Notes under the pieces: model-generated
Told to the model about the DNA's origin: nothing
Seen by the model: the letters and a program-made list of their open reading frames with translations, nothing else
Databases searched by the model: none
Part shown: piece after piece, positions 52,095 to 60,932 of the stretch
Position numbering within the stretch: the first letter of the stretch is position 1
How the letters are laid out: each line of letters opens with the position of its first letter
NCBI GenBank assembly: GCA_964575335.1
Contig: CAZNPU010000002.1
Span: forward strand, 62,001-126,000
Length of the DNA: 64,000 nt
DNA from: CAZNPU01 sp964575335
GTDB taxonomy: Bacteria; Planctomycetota; Phycisphaerae; Phycisphaerales; SM1A02
Reading direction: 5' to 3'
Translations under genes and position numbers: made by a program

Positions 52095-53294
52095 ATGGCC
52101 ATGACGACCATCCAACAGCTCGAACAACGACTCGCCCTGCTTGAATCTGAACTGGCCCGCGGCAGGAAAACCGCCCGGCGCTACCGCATGCTCAGCGCGA
52201 TTCTGGGCATGTCCATGCTCGCAGGCATCGGCATGGCGGCGGCGAAGCTGCCCACGATCGCTGAGGTCATTCAAACGCGCCGGCTGGAAATTGTCGATGC
52301 GCAAGGGCGGCTGGTGCTTGCAGCTTCCGCAGGCGAGCAAGGCGGTCAGCTTGATATCTGGGACGCCAACGGGCGCAACACCTTCCGCGCCAGCACGAAC
52401 AGCCAGGGCGGCGATGTGGCGATCTGGAACACGCGAGGCGTCAATGTGTTCGGCGCGTTCGCTACCGAACAGGGTGGCGAGGCGGCCATTTGGAATGCAG
52501 CCGGTAACCGCAACGTGCGCATGCTCGCTGAGGCGCAGGGCGGACGTGTGGATGTGTACAACGCCAAGGATGACGTGACGCTTTCGGCGTTCAGCAGCGC
52601 AGCGGGCGGATTGCTGGATATGCGGGCTTCGGACGGCCAAAGCGTTGTGCTGACCGGCGCCACCGCGTCAGGCGGCACGCTTGCGGTGAGCAATGCTGCG
52701 GGGCATGTCATCGGCTCGATTGAATCGGATAACAGCGGCGCGGGGCGCATCAATATCGCCAACGCCCAAGGCCAGTTGTGCGTGGCTGCGGCAGCTTCAA
52801 GCGTCGGCGGCAGGATGGAGATGCTCAACGCGGCAGGCCATGTCGTCTATTCCGGCGGCGTCGCTGCGGACGGCGCGGGCATGCTGCAACTGACCAACGC
52901 CGGCGGCCTGCGCACCTTTGCCGCCATGTCGGAAGCCGATGGCAACGGGCGGCTGGATGTGGCCAACGACGCTGGGGAGTCGGTTTTCATGGTGCAGGCG
53001 CTGCAGGATTCGGGAGCCATGCTGGCGATGTCGAACAGCGCCGGTCGGCAGATGTTCAAGTTCATCGCCCGGCCGCAGGGCGGATTGCTGAACATCATGA
53101 ACGGAACCGGAGTTCCGGTGTACGTTGCCGGCGCTGCAGACAGCGGCCAGGGCGGTGTGATGCAGATGCGCAACAGCCGGGGCGTCCGCATTTTCTCTGC
53201 CGGCGTCGACGATCACGACAACGGACTGATCTCCGTCTGGAATGCCGACGGCCGCAGACCGCAGACGCTCAAGCCGGGCTTTCAGGAATATTGA
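52095..53294 (+). CDS. Membrane-anchored protein of tandem 22-23-residue repeats
   Basis: 399 residues from ATG 52095 (52101 also possible). Residues 6-24 form a short coiled coil, and about 32-50 (MLSAILGMSMLAGIGMAAA) is a membrane anchor or signal. From about residue 60 to the end the chain is some 14 repeats of 22-24 residues with the pattern GG.L.I.N..G..V....A; examples are GGDVAIWNTRGVNVFGAF and GGRMEMLNAAGHVVYSGG. Each unit would give short beta strands with turns at GG and NAAG, suggesting a beta-solenoid or beta-propeller-like fold outside the cell. No catalytic motif. I do not know a named family; structural or binding role inferred. Confidence 0.8.
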   Translation: MAMTTIQQLEQRLALLESELARGRKTARRYRMLSAILGMSMLAGIGMAAAKLPTIAEVIQTRRLEIVDAQGRLVLAASAGEQGGQLDIWDANGRNTFRASTNSQGGDVAIWNTRGVNVFGAFATEQGGEAAIWNAAGNRNVRMLAEAQGGRVDVYNAKDDVTLSAFSSAAGGLLDMRASDGQSVVLTGATASGGTLAVSNAAGHVIGSIESDNSGAGRINIANAQGQLCVAAAASSVGGRMEMLNAAGHVVYSGGVAADGAGMLQLTNAGGLRTFAAMSEADGNGRLDVANDAGESVFMVQALQDSGAMLAMSNSAGRQMFKFIARPQGGLLNIMNGTGVPVYVAGAADSGQGGVMQMRNSRGVRIFSAGVDDHDNGLISVWNADGRRPQTLKPGFQEY

Positions 53295-53742
53295 ATCGCT
53301 GCGATGCCGCTTTGAGACGAGCTTCAACTGAACGTGTGAGCCTGAAGTCTGGATGAGGCAGAAAAGCCGGCGCTATTTTCGCCTTCGCCTGAAGAGGCGA
53401 GCGGTGTAGCGATGCGCGTGATAGTCGGATCGGCTTTTGATCTTCGATATCAGTCCGTTATCAAAGTTCATCGCCCACATACGTGGACGCGAATGCGCTG
53501 GATTGAAGATGGGAAATTTCAGATTCGAGATTTGAGATTTGAAATCTGAGATTCAACGTTTGTGCAGATGAATCTCAGTGAGGTGAATCTCAGCGCTGTA
53601 CGCTATGCGAGTATGATGCGCTTATCCGCTTCTGCTGCGCATAAGACAGATATGCCGGAACGCCTCGGTTTCGAAGCGTCGCGCTTGAATCAGGATCGTG
53701 ACCGTTGTGATTGTCCTAGCGCGTGTGACTGCTGCAGCTGCG
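53295..53742. other. Intergenic region with inverted and direct repeats
   Basis: 448 bases between convergent genes. A short hairpin TCGCCT (53385-53390)/AGGCGA (53395-53400) has no T run. A stretch rich in GAGATT/GAAATC units follows at 53520-53595. No coding frame supported. Confidence 0.5.
53520..53593. repeat. Cluster of AGATTTGAAATCT palindrome and CTGAGATTCA/TGAATCTCAG repeats
   Basis: The palindrome AGATTTGAAATCT lies at 53535-53547. CTGAGATTCA at 53546-53555 is the exact reverse complement of TGAATCTCAG at 53569-53578 and of a second copy at 53584-53593. Two alternative 10-bp hairpins can form, with 13- or 28-base loops. It lies between convergent genes and could be a transcript-end structure or protein-binding site. 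Confidence 0.7.
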
Positions 53743-54693
53743 CTACGCTGCGTTGCCCTGGCTTTGGGCGCGCTGCTGGGCTGCGATGTAGCGGCAGATC
53801 AAACCGGCGACAAATTGCTGATGGCTCGGATTGAACGAAAAATCAAACGCCATACCTGCGTAGAGGTGATGGCTTGATTCCATGTGCGAATGTACGAGCT
53901 TGCCCGTTGCGCAGATGGGGGTTTTCAGCACCGGCGGAAGCGCGATGCGCATCCAGAACAATTTATGCCGCACAAGGCTCTGGGCATCTTCGGGTTCGAT
54001 GCGCAGCCCTGCGCCGCCCCCGCCGAGGTTGAGCATGGTGGCGGTGAACTTCGGCCCCACTTCAGGCATCACCGCCTCGCTGTCAAGCGACTTGAAATCG
54101 CCTTTATCGCCAGCGTCTGTAAGCCGCCCCATTTCAATTTCGTATTGAATCTCACAGGCGCGCTCCGCCACCACAACCGATTTGGGATCGATCAGCGGCC
54201 AGAGTTCAACCTGCGGAAGATGCAGTGCGGTTGTTTCAACGCGGTAGTGGCTTCGACGCTGACAGCGATCGACCTTTTCGGGCATGGCCAGCCGGAGAGC
54301 TGCAAGGCCCTGGCGATCGCGGCTGCGCATCACGATTCTTCCCAGACACCGGGTGTTGAACATCCAGCGGTTCTGGCCGATCGCCAGAATGGCAGCCAGA
54401 GTGATGCCGGTTTCAATGGGCACTTCTCTGCCCAATGCGGTGGGTTGTTCAACAAGTATCTCATCATCGCTCAACCCGAGGATGCGAACGCGCCACACCA
54501 GATGCGATGGCCTGGCGGCATCATGGCGCTGAACGCTGCTGGCGCTCTCAGCATTTTCGGAGCCTTCGCGAGTTCTGGAGCTTTCAGGGGCTCCGGGCAC
54601 TGACGCCACTGCGATTTCAAGTGAACCGTTCCGTTCGTACACCTGACGAAGGCAGCGTCGCCATTCCAAAGTTCTCGATCGATTTGCTGGCAC
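53743..54693 (-). CDS. PilZ-domain protein (YcgR-like)
   Basis: 316 residues from GTG 54693, with AGGGG seven bases upstream. The N-terminal half includes a beta-rich YcgR-N-like part (VWRVRILGLSDDEILVEQPTALGREVPIETGITLAAIL). The PilZ domain starts CQRRSHYRVETT, with an Arg-rich c-di-GMP-binding start, and continues with LNLGGGGAGLRIEPED in place of DXSXXG and HHLYAGMAFDF near the end. Replacement of Asp-X-Ser by Asn-Leu-Gly may weaken nucleotide binding. Likely a c-di-GMP effector, possibly for motility or surface functions, and a possible partner of the GGDEF protein at 19.4 kb. Confidence 0.78.
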   Translation of the reverse strand: MPANRSRTLEWRRCLRQVYERNGSLEIAVASVPGAPESSRTREGSENAESASSVQRHDAARPSHLVWRVRILGLSDDEILVEQPTALGREVPIETGITLAAILAIGQNRWMFNTRCLGRIVMRSRDRQGLAALRLAMPEKVDRCQRRSHYRVETTALHLPQVELWPLIDPKSVVVAERACEIQYEIEMGRLTDAGDKGDFKSLDSEAVMPEVGPKFTATMLNLGGGGAGLRIEPEDAQSLVRHKLFWMRIALPPVLKTPICATGKLVHSHMESSHHLYAGMAFDFSFNPSHQQFVAGLICRYIAAQQRAQSQGNAA

Positions 54694-54808
54694 GAGTGGT
54701 CCCCTGGTTCAAAAGGCTCTCAGCCTTCGCAATCCTGAGCGTAGTGGAAGTATCGACCGCCAGCGGCGGGTACTTCATTGCAAGCTGCAACATGCAATGG
54801 GCTGCAGA

Positions 54809-55498
54809 TCAGGCAGGTCGGGTCAGCACAAGCAAACCCGACTGGGGGATTTGGGCAGGCGCCGATAATCCTGCCAGACGCGCAGCAAGTCGAAGCGCCC
54901 CTTCGCACCAGAGCCGATAGCGCTGATCCTGTGCCTTGAATTCCCAGCAGTCCGGATCCACAGCCTTCCCACGGCGAACGGTGAATACCGCGTCGCTGGG
55001 CGACCACACCATCTGCAGCTGGCCATCCTCGCTCAGTCCCGAAAGCCAATTGCCTTCCGTCAGTTCGGGCCAGAGATCGTGCGGAATGTCATCGAGAATC
55101 AATGCGCCGCCCGGCCGCAGGGCTGCGCGAATCCGCTGCATGATCGCCACGGCTGCATCAACGTCAGCAATGGTCATGAATGTGTTGCCCACGCACAGCA
55201 CCGCATCGAACATGTCAGCCGGCCAGTCCATTGCAGCAAAATCAGCCTGCCGCAATTCCGCATGCGCGTGCGATGCAGCCAGCGCGGTTCTGCACCGCGC
55301 CAAAGCCGCAGCATCGCGATCAATGCCGATGATCTGATGTCCCTTTGCCGCCAGCGGCACGAGCACGCGCCCGCCTCCGCAGCCAAGTTCCAGAACCTGC
55401 CGCGGCGGTGTGCCGAGCCACTGCAGCAGGCCGTCGATCTGCGCCTGTGACCGTGCCGGATCGTGCGGCTGATCGTCAAGCCATGCTGACACGTGCAT
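54809..55498 (-). CDS. Class I SAM-dependent methyltransferase
   Basis: 229 residues from ATG 55498 (MHVSAWLDDQPHD); a start at 55534 would add 12. Motif I is VLELGCGGGRVLVPLA, then IIGIDRDAAALARC, FDAVLCVGNTFMTIAD and IRAALRPGGALILDDIP. After the core come strand-like segments including LSEDGQLQMVWSPSDAVFTVRRG, as in methyltransferase-domain-25 proteins with a beta-sheet insertion. Substrate unknown. It lies next to the transglutaminase gene on the same strand, 46 bases downstream. Confidence 0.85.
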   Translation of the reverse strand: MHVSAWLDDQPHDPARSQAQIDGLLQWLGTPPRQVLELGCGGGRVLVPLAAKGHQIIGIDRDAAALARCRTALAASHAHAELRQADFAAMDWPADMFDAVLCVGNTFMTIADVDAAVAIMQRIRAALRPGGALILDDIPHDLWPELTEGNWLSGLSEDGQLQMVWSPSDAVFTVRRGKAVDPDCWEFKAQDQRYRLWCEGALRLAARLAGLSAPAQIPQSGLLVLTRPA

Positions 55499-55543
55499 TT
55501 CCTTTTCTGACAAGCAAGACAGCGCCACCGACAATCGGGCGAA

Positions 55544-57811
55544 TTACACTTTCACGTGCAGTTGCGAAGCAAGCTGCTCCACCAGCTTGCGGCTGCGAAG
55601 TTGCTGCTGGCGCGTGAGCGGTTGATGACCGTAGCGGGCGAGATAGAACAGTTCAGTGATGCGGCTGACCAGCGCAGCTTCCTGCGGATGCGAGTGTGAC
55701 AACGCTGCAGCGTATTGCATGGGCGGCTGCCAGTCGGGCTTGGCCAAACCGGCCTGCTGCAGCACCTGCAGCATGTCCAGATAAAACCCCAGTTGGCGCA
55801 GCATGCGCTGGTATTCCGCGCCGCGCACGTGCTGCAACTGCAGTGTGTGGCGGATCGCCATTGATCGCCGCATGAGCTTGATCAGCGCGACAATGGCAAT
55901 AAGCAGCGCGAAGGCGACGATGCCCATCCAGATGTAACCTGCCGGTCCGAGGTAGAACGCAGCATTGATGCGCGCCATCCACTCGCGGACGTCCTGCAGC
56001 ATGGCGGTCAGCCGAGTGGTCCAGCCGCGATTGATCGTCTCCGCCAGTTGCGCCTGAGACGTGCCGTCAAAGGCAATGAACGTGCTGCTCCAATCGCTTT
56101 CCACTCGCTCATAAGCCCAGCGGACGCGGTCGGCAAAGGTGGTCGGCGTCTGGTGCGTCGCCTGCAATATCGCAGCGGGCGTCGGATCGAACGTCGTCCA
56201 TCGATGCGGTCCGGTGGCGACTTCAACCCAAGCATGGGCGTTCGATTCCAGCACCACATACTGCTGCGTCGTCTCGTCGTAGTCGTAGGCCAGATACCCC
56301 GCTACGAGCCGCGCCGGCACGCCGACGCTTCGGCACAAGAGCGTCAACGCAGAGGCGAAGTATTCGCAATGCCCCCGCCGCCCTTCTTCGAGAAAATGCA
56401 GCGCCGGATCAGTCTCAGGGCCACGATAGGTCACCGTGCTTAAGTCGGTGGTGTACTGGAACAAATTGGAATGCAGATACCGGGTGAACGCTTCAGCTAC
56501 GGATTGGTTCCACGTCCAGCGTTCATCAAGGCGCGGCCGCTCGATCGGCACTCCTTCCTGAGCCAGAATTGATTCTGCAATTGCGCGAAAACGTGCCCGG
56601 GATTCTCGCGACCATCCCGACCGCATGCTGCGAAAATGCGTTCTTCCACGGGTCAGATCTTCCAGCAGCGCATCGGATGGTTCTGCATTCACTCCCACGC
56701 GGTACGACAGCACCCGCCTTGCTGCATCGGTGGTTTGTATCGTCTGCCGTGCAGGGTCGTATTGAAGGTCTACGCGCGAATCAAACAGCACCGAGACGGG
56801 TGCAGGGATCGTAAAGACTGGCGTGACGCCGTTGTGAGCGCGAGCCAGGGCGATATCGAGCGTGTAAGGCGCATTGTCCGCAGTTGCATCAGTTTGCAGC
56901 GACACAGTGCTCGCAGGCGATGCGCTGAGTTCAATCGGCATCCCCTGCCCCCTCGACCAGCGTCCCCGCCCATCGTAGCGGTCCAGCACCGTGCCGCGCA
57001 GGCGCAGCGGTTCAGGCCAGCGAATCGGCTGTCCGGATGCGTCGCGCACCGTCAGGCTCAACACCTTGGCGCGCGACTCGCTGATTTGGCCGCCCGCGAT
57101 CAGATCCACGTCCCACGAAAACTGCGTGATGCGATTGGGCAACGGCGATCGCATCGAACCGAACATGTCCCCCCCCACATCGCGCGGAAATCCGACGAAC
57201 ATCAGCACGCTGAACGCCAGGCCCGCGATGCCGATGCACATCGTCAGCAGCTTGAACTGCGCGCCTGCGTTTCGGCCGATGATGGGGCGCAGGGGCGGAA
57301 CCAGCCGATAGCCTTCAGCAATTGTTCTCTGCCGTTCGTCGCGTGACTGTTCATACGCAGCGTACAACTGATACAGCAGCAGCACGTACAGCCCCAGCGC
57401 GATATACGCGAGCATGATCACGCCGAAAAACAGATCGGTGGATTGCAGGCAGCCGGTCATCATCAGCAGCATGCTGAGCGTCAGAAGATGCGCATGATCG
57501 CGTGCCGTGCGGCGTTCGTAGAGCTTGATAAGCGTCAGCCAGATCGCGAATCGCCCCAGTACGCCCATCACATCGTGCCGATTCTGAACCAGATCGACAA
57601 AGACGCTCAGCGAAGCGGCAATGACCAGCAGATTGGCCACCCAGCGCGGCAGCGTTCGGCCGCGCGGTCCTTCGGTGATGTACCAGCTCAACGCCGCCAG
57701 CGTGCCTGCCACCAGCAGCAGCGGCACGCTCTTTTGCGCAACGCACAAGCCGGCGATGGCCAGCATCACCAGCGCAAAGGACATGGCGGGGAAACTGCGC
57801 AAGAGCTTCAT
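55544..57811 (-). CDS. TgpA-type transmembrane transglutaminase
   Basis: 755 residues. Its start overlaps the DUF58 stop (ATGA at 57808-57811). Six or so N-terminal helices (DUF3488, about residues 10-225), then a periplasmic transglutaminase domain with Cys482 in GHCEYFASALTLLC, His in NAHAWVEV and Asp in TTFDPTP: the complete Cys-His-Asp triad. A further helix (AGYIWMGIVAFALLIAIVALI) precedes a DUF4129-like C-terminal tail. TgpA proteins are essential in Pseudomonas and may act on cell-wall or periplasmic proteins. The DUF58 pairing is common; a MoxR ATPase, usually third in the set, is absent. Confidence 0.92.
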   Translation of the reverse strand: MKLLRSFPAMSFALVMLAIAGLCVAQKSVPLLLVAGTLAALSWYITEGPRGRTLPRWVANLLVIAASLSVFVDLVQNRHDVMGVLGRFAIWLTLIKLYERRTARDHAHLLTLSMLLMMTGCLQSTDLFFGVIMLAYIALGLYVLLLYQLYAAYEQSRDERQRTIAEGYRLVPPLRPIIGRNAGAQFKLLTMCIGIAGLAFSVLMFVGFPRDVGGDMFGSMRSPLPNRITQFSWDVDLIAGGQISESRAKVLSLTVRDASGQPIRWPEPLRLRGTVLDRYDGRGRWSRGQGMPIELSASPASTVSLQTDATADNAPYTLDIALARAHNGVTPVFTIPAPVSVLFDSRVDLQYDPARQTIQTTDAARRVLSYRVGVNAEPSDALLEDLTRGRTHFRSMRSGWSRESRARFRAIAESILAQEGVPIERPRLDERWTWNQSVAEAFTRYLHSNLFQYTTDLSTVTYRGPETDPALHFLEEGRRGHCEYFASALTLLCRSVGVPARLVAGYLAYDYDETTQQYVVLESNAHAWVEVATGPHRWTTFDPTPAAILQATHQTPTTFADRVRWAYERVESDWSSTFIAFDGTSQAQLAETINRGWTTRLTAMLQDVREWMARINAAFYLGPAGYIWMGIVAFALLIAIVALIKLMRRSMAIRHTLQLQHVRGAEYQRMLRQLGFYLDMLQVLQQAGLAKPDWQPPMQYAAALSHSHPQEAALVSRITELFYLARYGHQPLTRQQQLRSRKLVEQLASQLHVKV

Positions 57812-59019
57812 GCCGCCGCCTCCGCTCCTGCATCAAGTTTGCGGTGCGCCATTGAGCTGCGCTGCAGCATGGAAGCGCTGTCCCAGCCGATCGTTCTCAC
57901 TGCAAGCGAATCAAGCTGCCGACCGGTGAGGTACAGCGCATCAGCCGCCATCGGCAGAAGATTGACCCGATCAGGCGAGACGACAATCTGCCCGGCGCGT
58001 TCGACCTCCCGCAATGGCGGTTGCTGCGTCACCTCGCGAGGCGCGTCAAGATCAATGCTCGCCAGCGCAGCCATGATCTTGTGGATGTGCCAGTACCCTC
58101 GGCGAATAGCGATGGGCGTGTGCTGCGGGATGCCGAGTATCGTCAGTCCGACTTCAAATCCCTCGCGGTCTGCAGCGTGAACGATCGACGCAGCCAGGCT
58201 GATTGCGCGCTCCTGCAGTTCCCGAAGAGCAGGCCCGTCGATATCCGCCGCCTCCGCCTGACCGGTCAGGTCCAGAAGCACACGCAGCTTCGCGGGGCTG
58301 GGTTTGGTGCGCTCGATGACCACAAGGTCATCCAACTGCGCGGTGCGCCGCCACGCGATGTGACGCATGCTGTCGCCCAACTGGTATTCTCGCAGACCGA
58401 AGTAATCATCGCCTGCGCCGGCATGTTGCGAGATGCGCATGCCCATGGAGCGGGGCGGGACGACGCGATTGAGCAAATCCCGACGCAGTTCATACAGCCG
58501 CGGGTAAATCAGCGTGTGCTGGGGCTGAGAGAGCTTGCGCATCTTACGGATGATGTTGAATGGAAACGTCGTCCAGATATTGACTGAATCGAACGAAGCG
58601 ACGCCGCGCTGCGTGGGCCAGAAGATCGCTTCGCCGTGCACGACCTCGCGCGGACCAATGTGCATGACCCACGCACGGGCAGGCTTCATCAACAGCCGCC
58701 AGTTCCTTGCGCCGCCCTGCGCATTGGTGCGCTCTTCAAAATGAATGTTGAAGGCGGGCAGCCAGCGGCTCCGATTGGTCACCGAATACCGCACGACCAG
58801 CGGCTCCCCCACCGCGCCATGCCGCGGCACGATCCGCCGAACGCGAAGGGATGCGATGGTTTTCGCAGCCAGGAGCCAGGAGATGAACAATCCCGCCACC
58901 ATCACGCTCATCACCCAGAACAGCAGGTTGTTCTGGTTGTTCATCGCCGCCAAGGCCACAAGGGTCAGCAGGCCAACATACATCAATCCTGTGACATGGG
59001 GCTGAATGCGACGAATCAT
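57808..59019 (-). CDS. DUF58-domain protein
   Basis: 403 residues from ATG 59019. Two membrane helices at residues 10-25 and 33-51 (LLFWVMSVMVAGLFISWLLAA), a beta-rich region (about 60-190), then the DUF58 signature GDDYFGLREYQLGDSMRHIAWRRTAQLDDLVVIER (about 204-238) leading into a von Willebrand A-like part. DUF58 proteins are usually encoded with MoxR AAA+ ATPases and, as here, TgpA transglutaminases. Its stop overlaps the next gene by four bases. Start of the operon is not marked by an obvious promoter. Confidence 0.9.
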   Translation of the reverse strand: MIRRIQPHVTGLMYVGLLTLVALAAMNNQNNLLFWVMSVMVAGLFISWLLAAKTIASLRVRRIVPRHGAVGEPLVVRYSVTNRSRWLPAFNIHFEERTNAQGGARNWRLLMKPARAWVMHIGPREVVHGEAIFWPTQRGVASFDSVNIWTTFPFNIIRKMRKLSQPQHTLIYPRLYELRRDLLNRVVPPRSMGMRISQHAGAGDDYFGLREYQLGDSMRHIAWRRTAQLDDLVVIERTKPSPAKLRVLLDLTGQAEAADIDGPALRELQERAISLAASIVHAADREGFEVGLTILGIPQHTPIAIRRGYWHIHKIMAALASIDLDAPREVTQQPPLREVERAGQIVVSPDRVNLLPMAADALYLTGRQLDSLAVRTIGWDSASMLQRSSMAHRKLDAGAEAAA

Positions 59020-59202
59020 CGGGATTGCTGCTGAAAAATACGCCGACGCTCACTCGCCCGTGCCGACACATCCGAATTGCGGCGGCGTCAACGAGGGGCG
59101 GAGTGAAGTATGGTAGGCGGCAGGGTTGAACAGGCGGCGGCACACGATGCGCCGGCAGAGCACTTATGCCGCTGCTTTCACCGCTGCTGCGAGGTCAGAA
59201 TC

Positions 59203-59679
59203 TTACCGAAACTGCTCATAATCGCGCATCCAGTCGTCTTCTTCGCTGTCGGCCGGCGTTGATGTGCCCGGCGCAAGCGTGATGAGCAGACGCCATTTTT
59301 TCTGATTCGGCGGCAGCTTCATGAGCGTGTCAGCGTTCTGATTGCCTCGGTGGATTGCCTGTACGCGCCACTGCTCTTCCATCCAGCCTGCGCCGAATTC
59401 GTTCAATAAGAGCGTGAACTCTCCGCCTGTATTGGTGCGCGTGCGGCCAACGAGATATCGGTTTGGCTTATTGGGATCGCGATGCACGAGCACTTCCGCA
59501 CCGGCAATGCCCGGCTGCTGGAGCCGCTCGTCGGATTCATGCACCACTTCAATATCGCTGTAGGAACCATGCACAACCTTGCCGCGCAGCGTATACGCGT
59601 TGCAGCCGGTCAGCAGCCAGCACACGCAGACCACTGCCAAAATCGAGAAACAGGTTCTTGATGCTTGCTTCATGACCAT
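59203..59679 (-). CDS. Hypothetical lipoprotein with carboxypeptidase-regulatory-like fold
   Basis: 158 residues from ATG 59679 (or 59673); AAGGAA lies close upstream. The N-terminus MKQASRTCFSILAVVCVCWLLTGC has a lipobox (LLTGC). The mature part, NAYTLRGKVVHGSYSDIEVVHESDERLQQPGIAGAEVLVHRDPN...VGRTRTNTGGEFTLLL, reads like a beta-sandwich of the CarboxypepD-regulatory type (G.V.....I..A.V.......T...G.F.L). Ends in an acidic tail. A surface or periplasmic lipoprotein of unknown function, about 180 bases upstream of the DUF58 gene on the same strand. Confidence 0.75.
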   Translation of the reverse strand: MVMKQASRTCFSILAVVCVCWLLTGCNAYTLRGKVVHGSYSDIEVVHESDERLQQPGIAGAEVLVHRDPNKPNRYLVGRTRTNTGGEFTLLLNEFGAGWMEEQWRVQAIHRGNQNADTLMKLPPNQKKWRLLITLAPGTSTPADSEEDDWMRDYEQFR

Positions 59680-59858
59680 CCGTTCCTTCTCTGTCGTCTG
59701 TCATACATACTGCTGCGGGCACAGGGAAAAAGCGCCGCTGCAGGTTCGTTACATTCGTTGCGAGTAGCGTGCGAGACTTTCTCAGCAAGCTGGACGTGCG
59801 TCGGCAACCCTGCGATCAGTCGCCCAGCGGACTGAACCTTGTACCATGTTTCCGTGGT

Positions 59859-60641
59859 TTACGTGGAATCAGCGCCATCGGTTGATGCGCTCTGGTCTGT
59901 TTCGCTGACGGGCGCTTCATCATCATCGTGCGCTGCATCGTCTTTTGCTTCTTCTTTTTCTTTCGATGCCTGCGCCTTCTCCGGTTCGGGCTGGCTCGGC
60001 TTGGCGGACGCCTCTGGCGACAGTCCCTTGACTGCGGGCAGATCATCGAGGCTTGCCAGGCCGAACACCTTGAGGAACTCCTTTGTGGTGCCGTACAGCA
60101 TCGGCCGCCCAAGCTCCTCAGCCCGGCCGACGATCTTGATCAGCCGCCGCTCCATCAGGCCGCGCAGCACCTCGCCGCTGGCGACGCCGCGGATCGCTTC
60201 GATTTCAGCCCGCATGATCGGCTGGCGATAGGCGATGATCGCAAGGGTTTCCAGGGCAGGCTGGCTGAGTTTGGATTGCTGTCTTTCCGTATGCAGGCGG
60301 TGCAGCAGCGGGCCGAACGTCGGCAACGTCAGGAGTTGCCAGCCGCCGGCCAGCCGCTCAGCTCGAAACGAGCGCCCCGTCTGCTCGTACTGCGCATTGA
60401 GTTCGCGGATCGCGCCGGAAACAGCCTTTGACGCTCCCTTGGCAGGAATCCCCAGCACTTCGGCCAGACGCGCTTCGGTCAGGGGGCGATCGGTGCTGAG
60501 CAGCACCGCTTCAATGCGAGCGGACAGCGGCTGATCCGCAACGGGCACGGCATCGGCGGTCATCTCCTCCGGTTCGCCATTGCCTGCTTCAAGTTCCACC
60601 ACGCGCGCCTCCGCTGCATTTTCGTGTTGAGTTGATGTCAT
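59859..60641 (-). CDS. scpB: Segregation and condensation protein B
   Basis: 260 residues from ATG 60641; a longer frame to 60812 lacks family sequence. Winged-helix layout: SARIEAVLLSTDRPLTEARLAEVLGI, GWQLLTLPTFGPLLHRLH, LSQPALETLAIIAYRQPIMRAEIEAIRGV and LYGTTKEFLKVFGLASLDDLP, all conserved ScpB elements. The last 60 residues are an acidic Glu/Lys/Asp-rich tail. ScpB dimers bind the ScpA kleisin of bacterial condensin; scpA is 25 kb away. Confidence 0.94.
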   Translation of the reverse strand: MTSTQHENAAEARVVELEAGNGEPEEMTADAVPVADQPLSARIEAVLLSTDRPLTEARLAEVLGIPAKGASKAVSGAIRELNAQYEQTGRSFRAERLAGGWQLLTLPTFGPLLHRLHTERQQSKLSQPALETLAIIAYRQPIMRAEIEAIRGVASGEVLRGLMERRLIKIVGRAEELGRPMLYGTTKEFLKVFGLASLDDLPAVKGLSPEASAKPSQPEPEKAQASKEKEEAKDDAAHDDDEAPVSETDQSASTDGADST

Positions 60642-60932
60642 GGCACCGCGTAGCGTACCACGAGGAATTGAGAAACGCAGAACGCTGTGTGCAGAAATTG
60701 GCTTTCGGATGTGCTTCCGGATATGCCGATCGGAGTAACGCCGAACGCCAGCCGCATGCAATAAAGGCGCACGAAGATATCTGCTGTTTACTTTTTTTAT
60801 GTCGCGCAGCATGATCGTCGCAATGCAATCACTGCGATACCCCCCGCCGCTACTTTGCTGTTGCGCGGTAGGTCATGACGTGCCTGATGCCTGGCCCGGG
60901 CCGAAAGAACCGGACAAGCCGGATTGGAAGGA

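Noticed and set aside
53385..53400. Hairpin TCGCCT/AGGCGA as terminator of the repeat-protein gene
   Set aside because: Short stem and no T run follow it.
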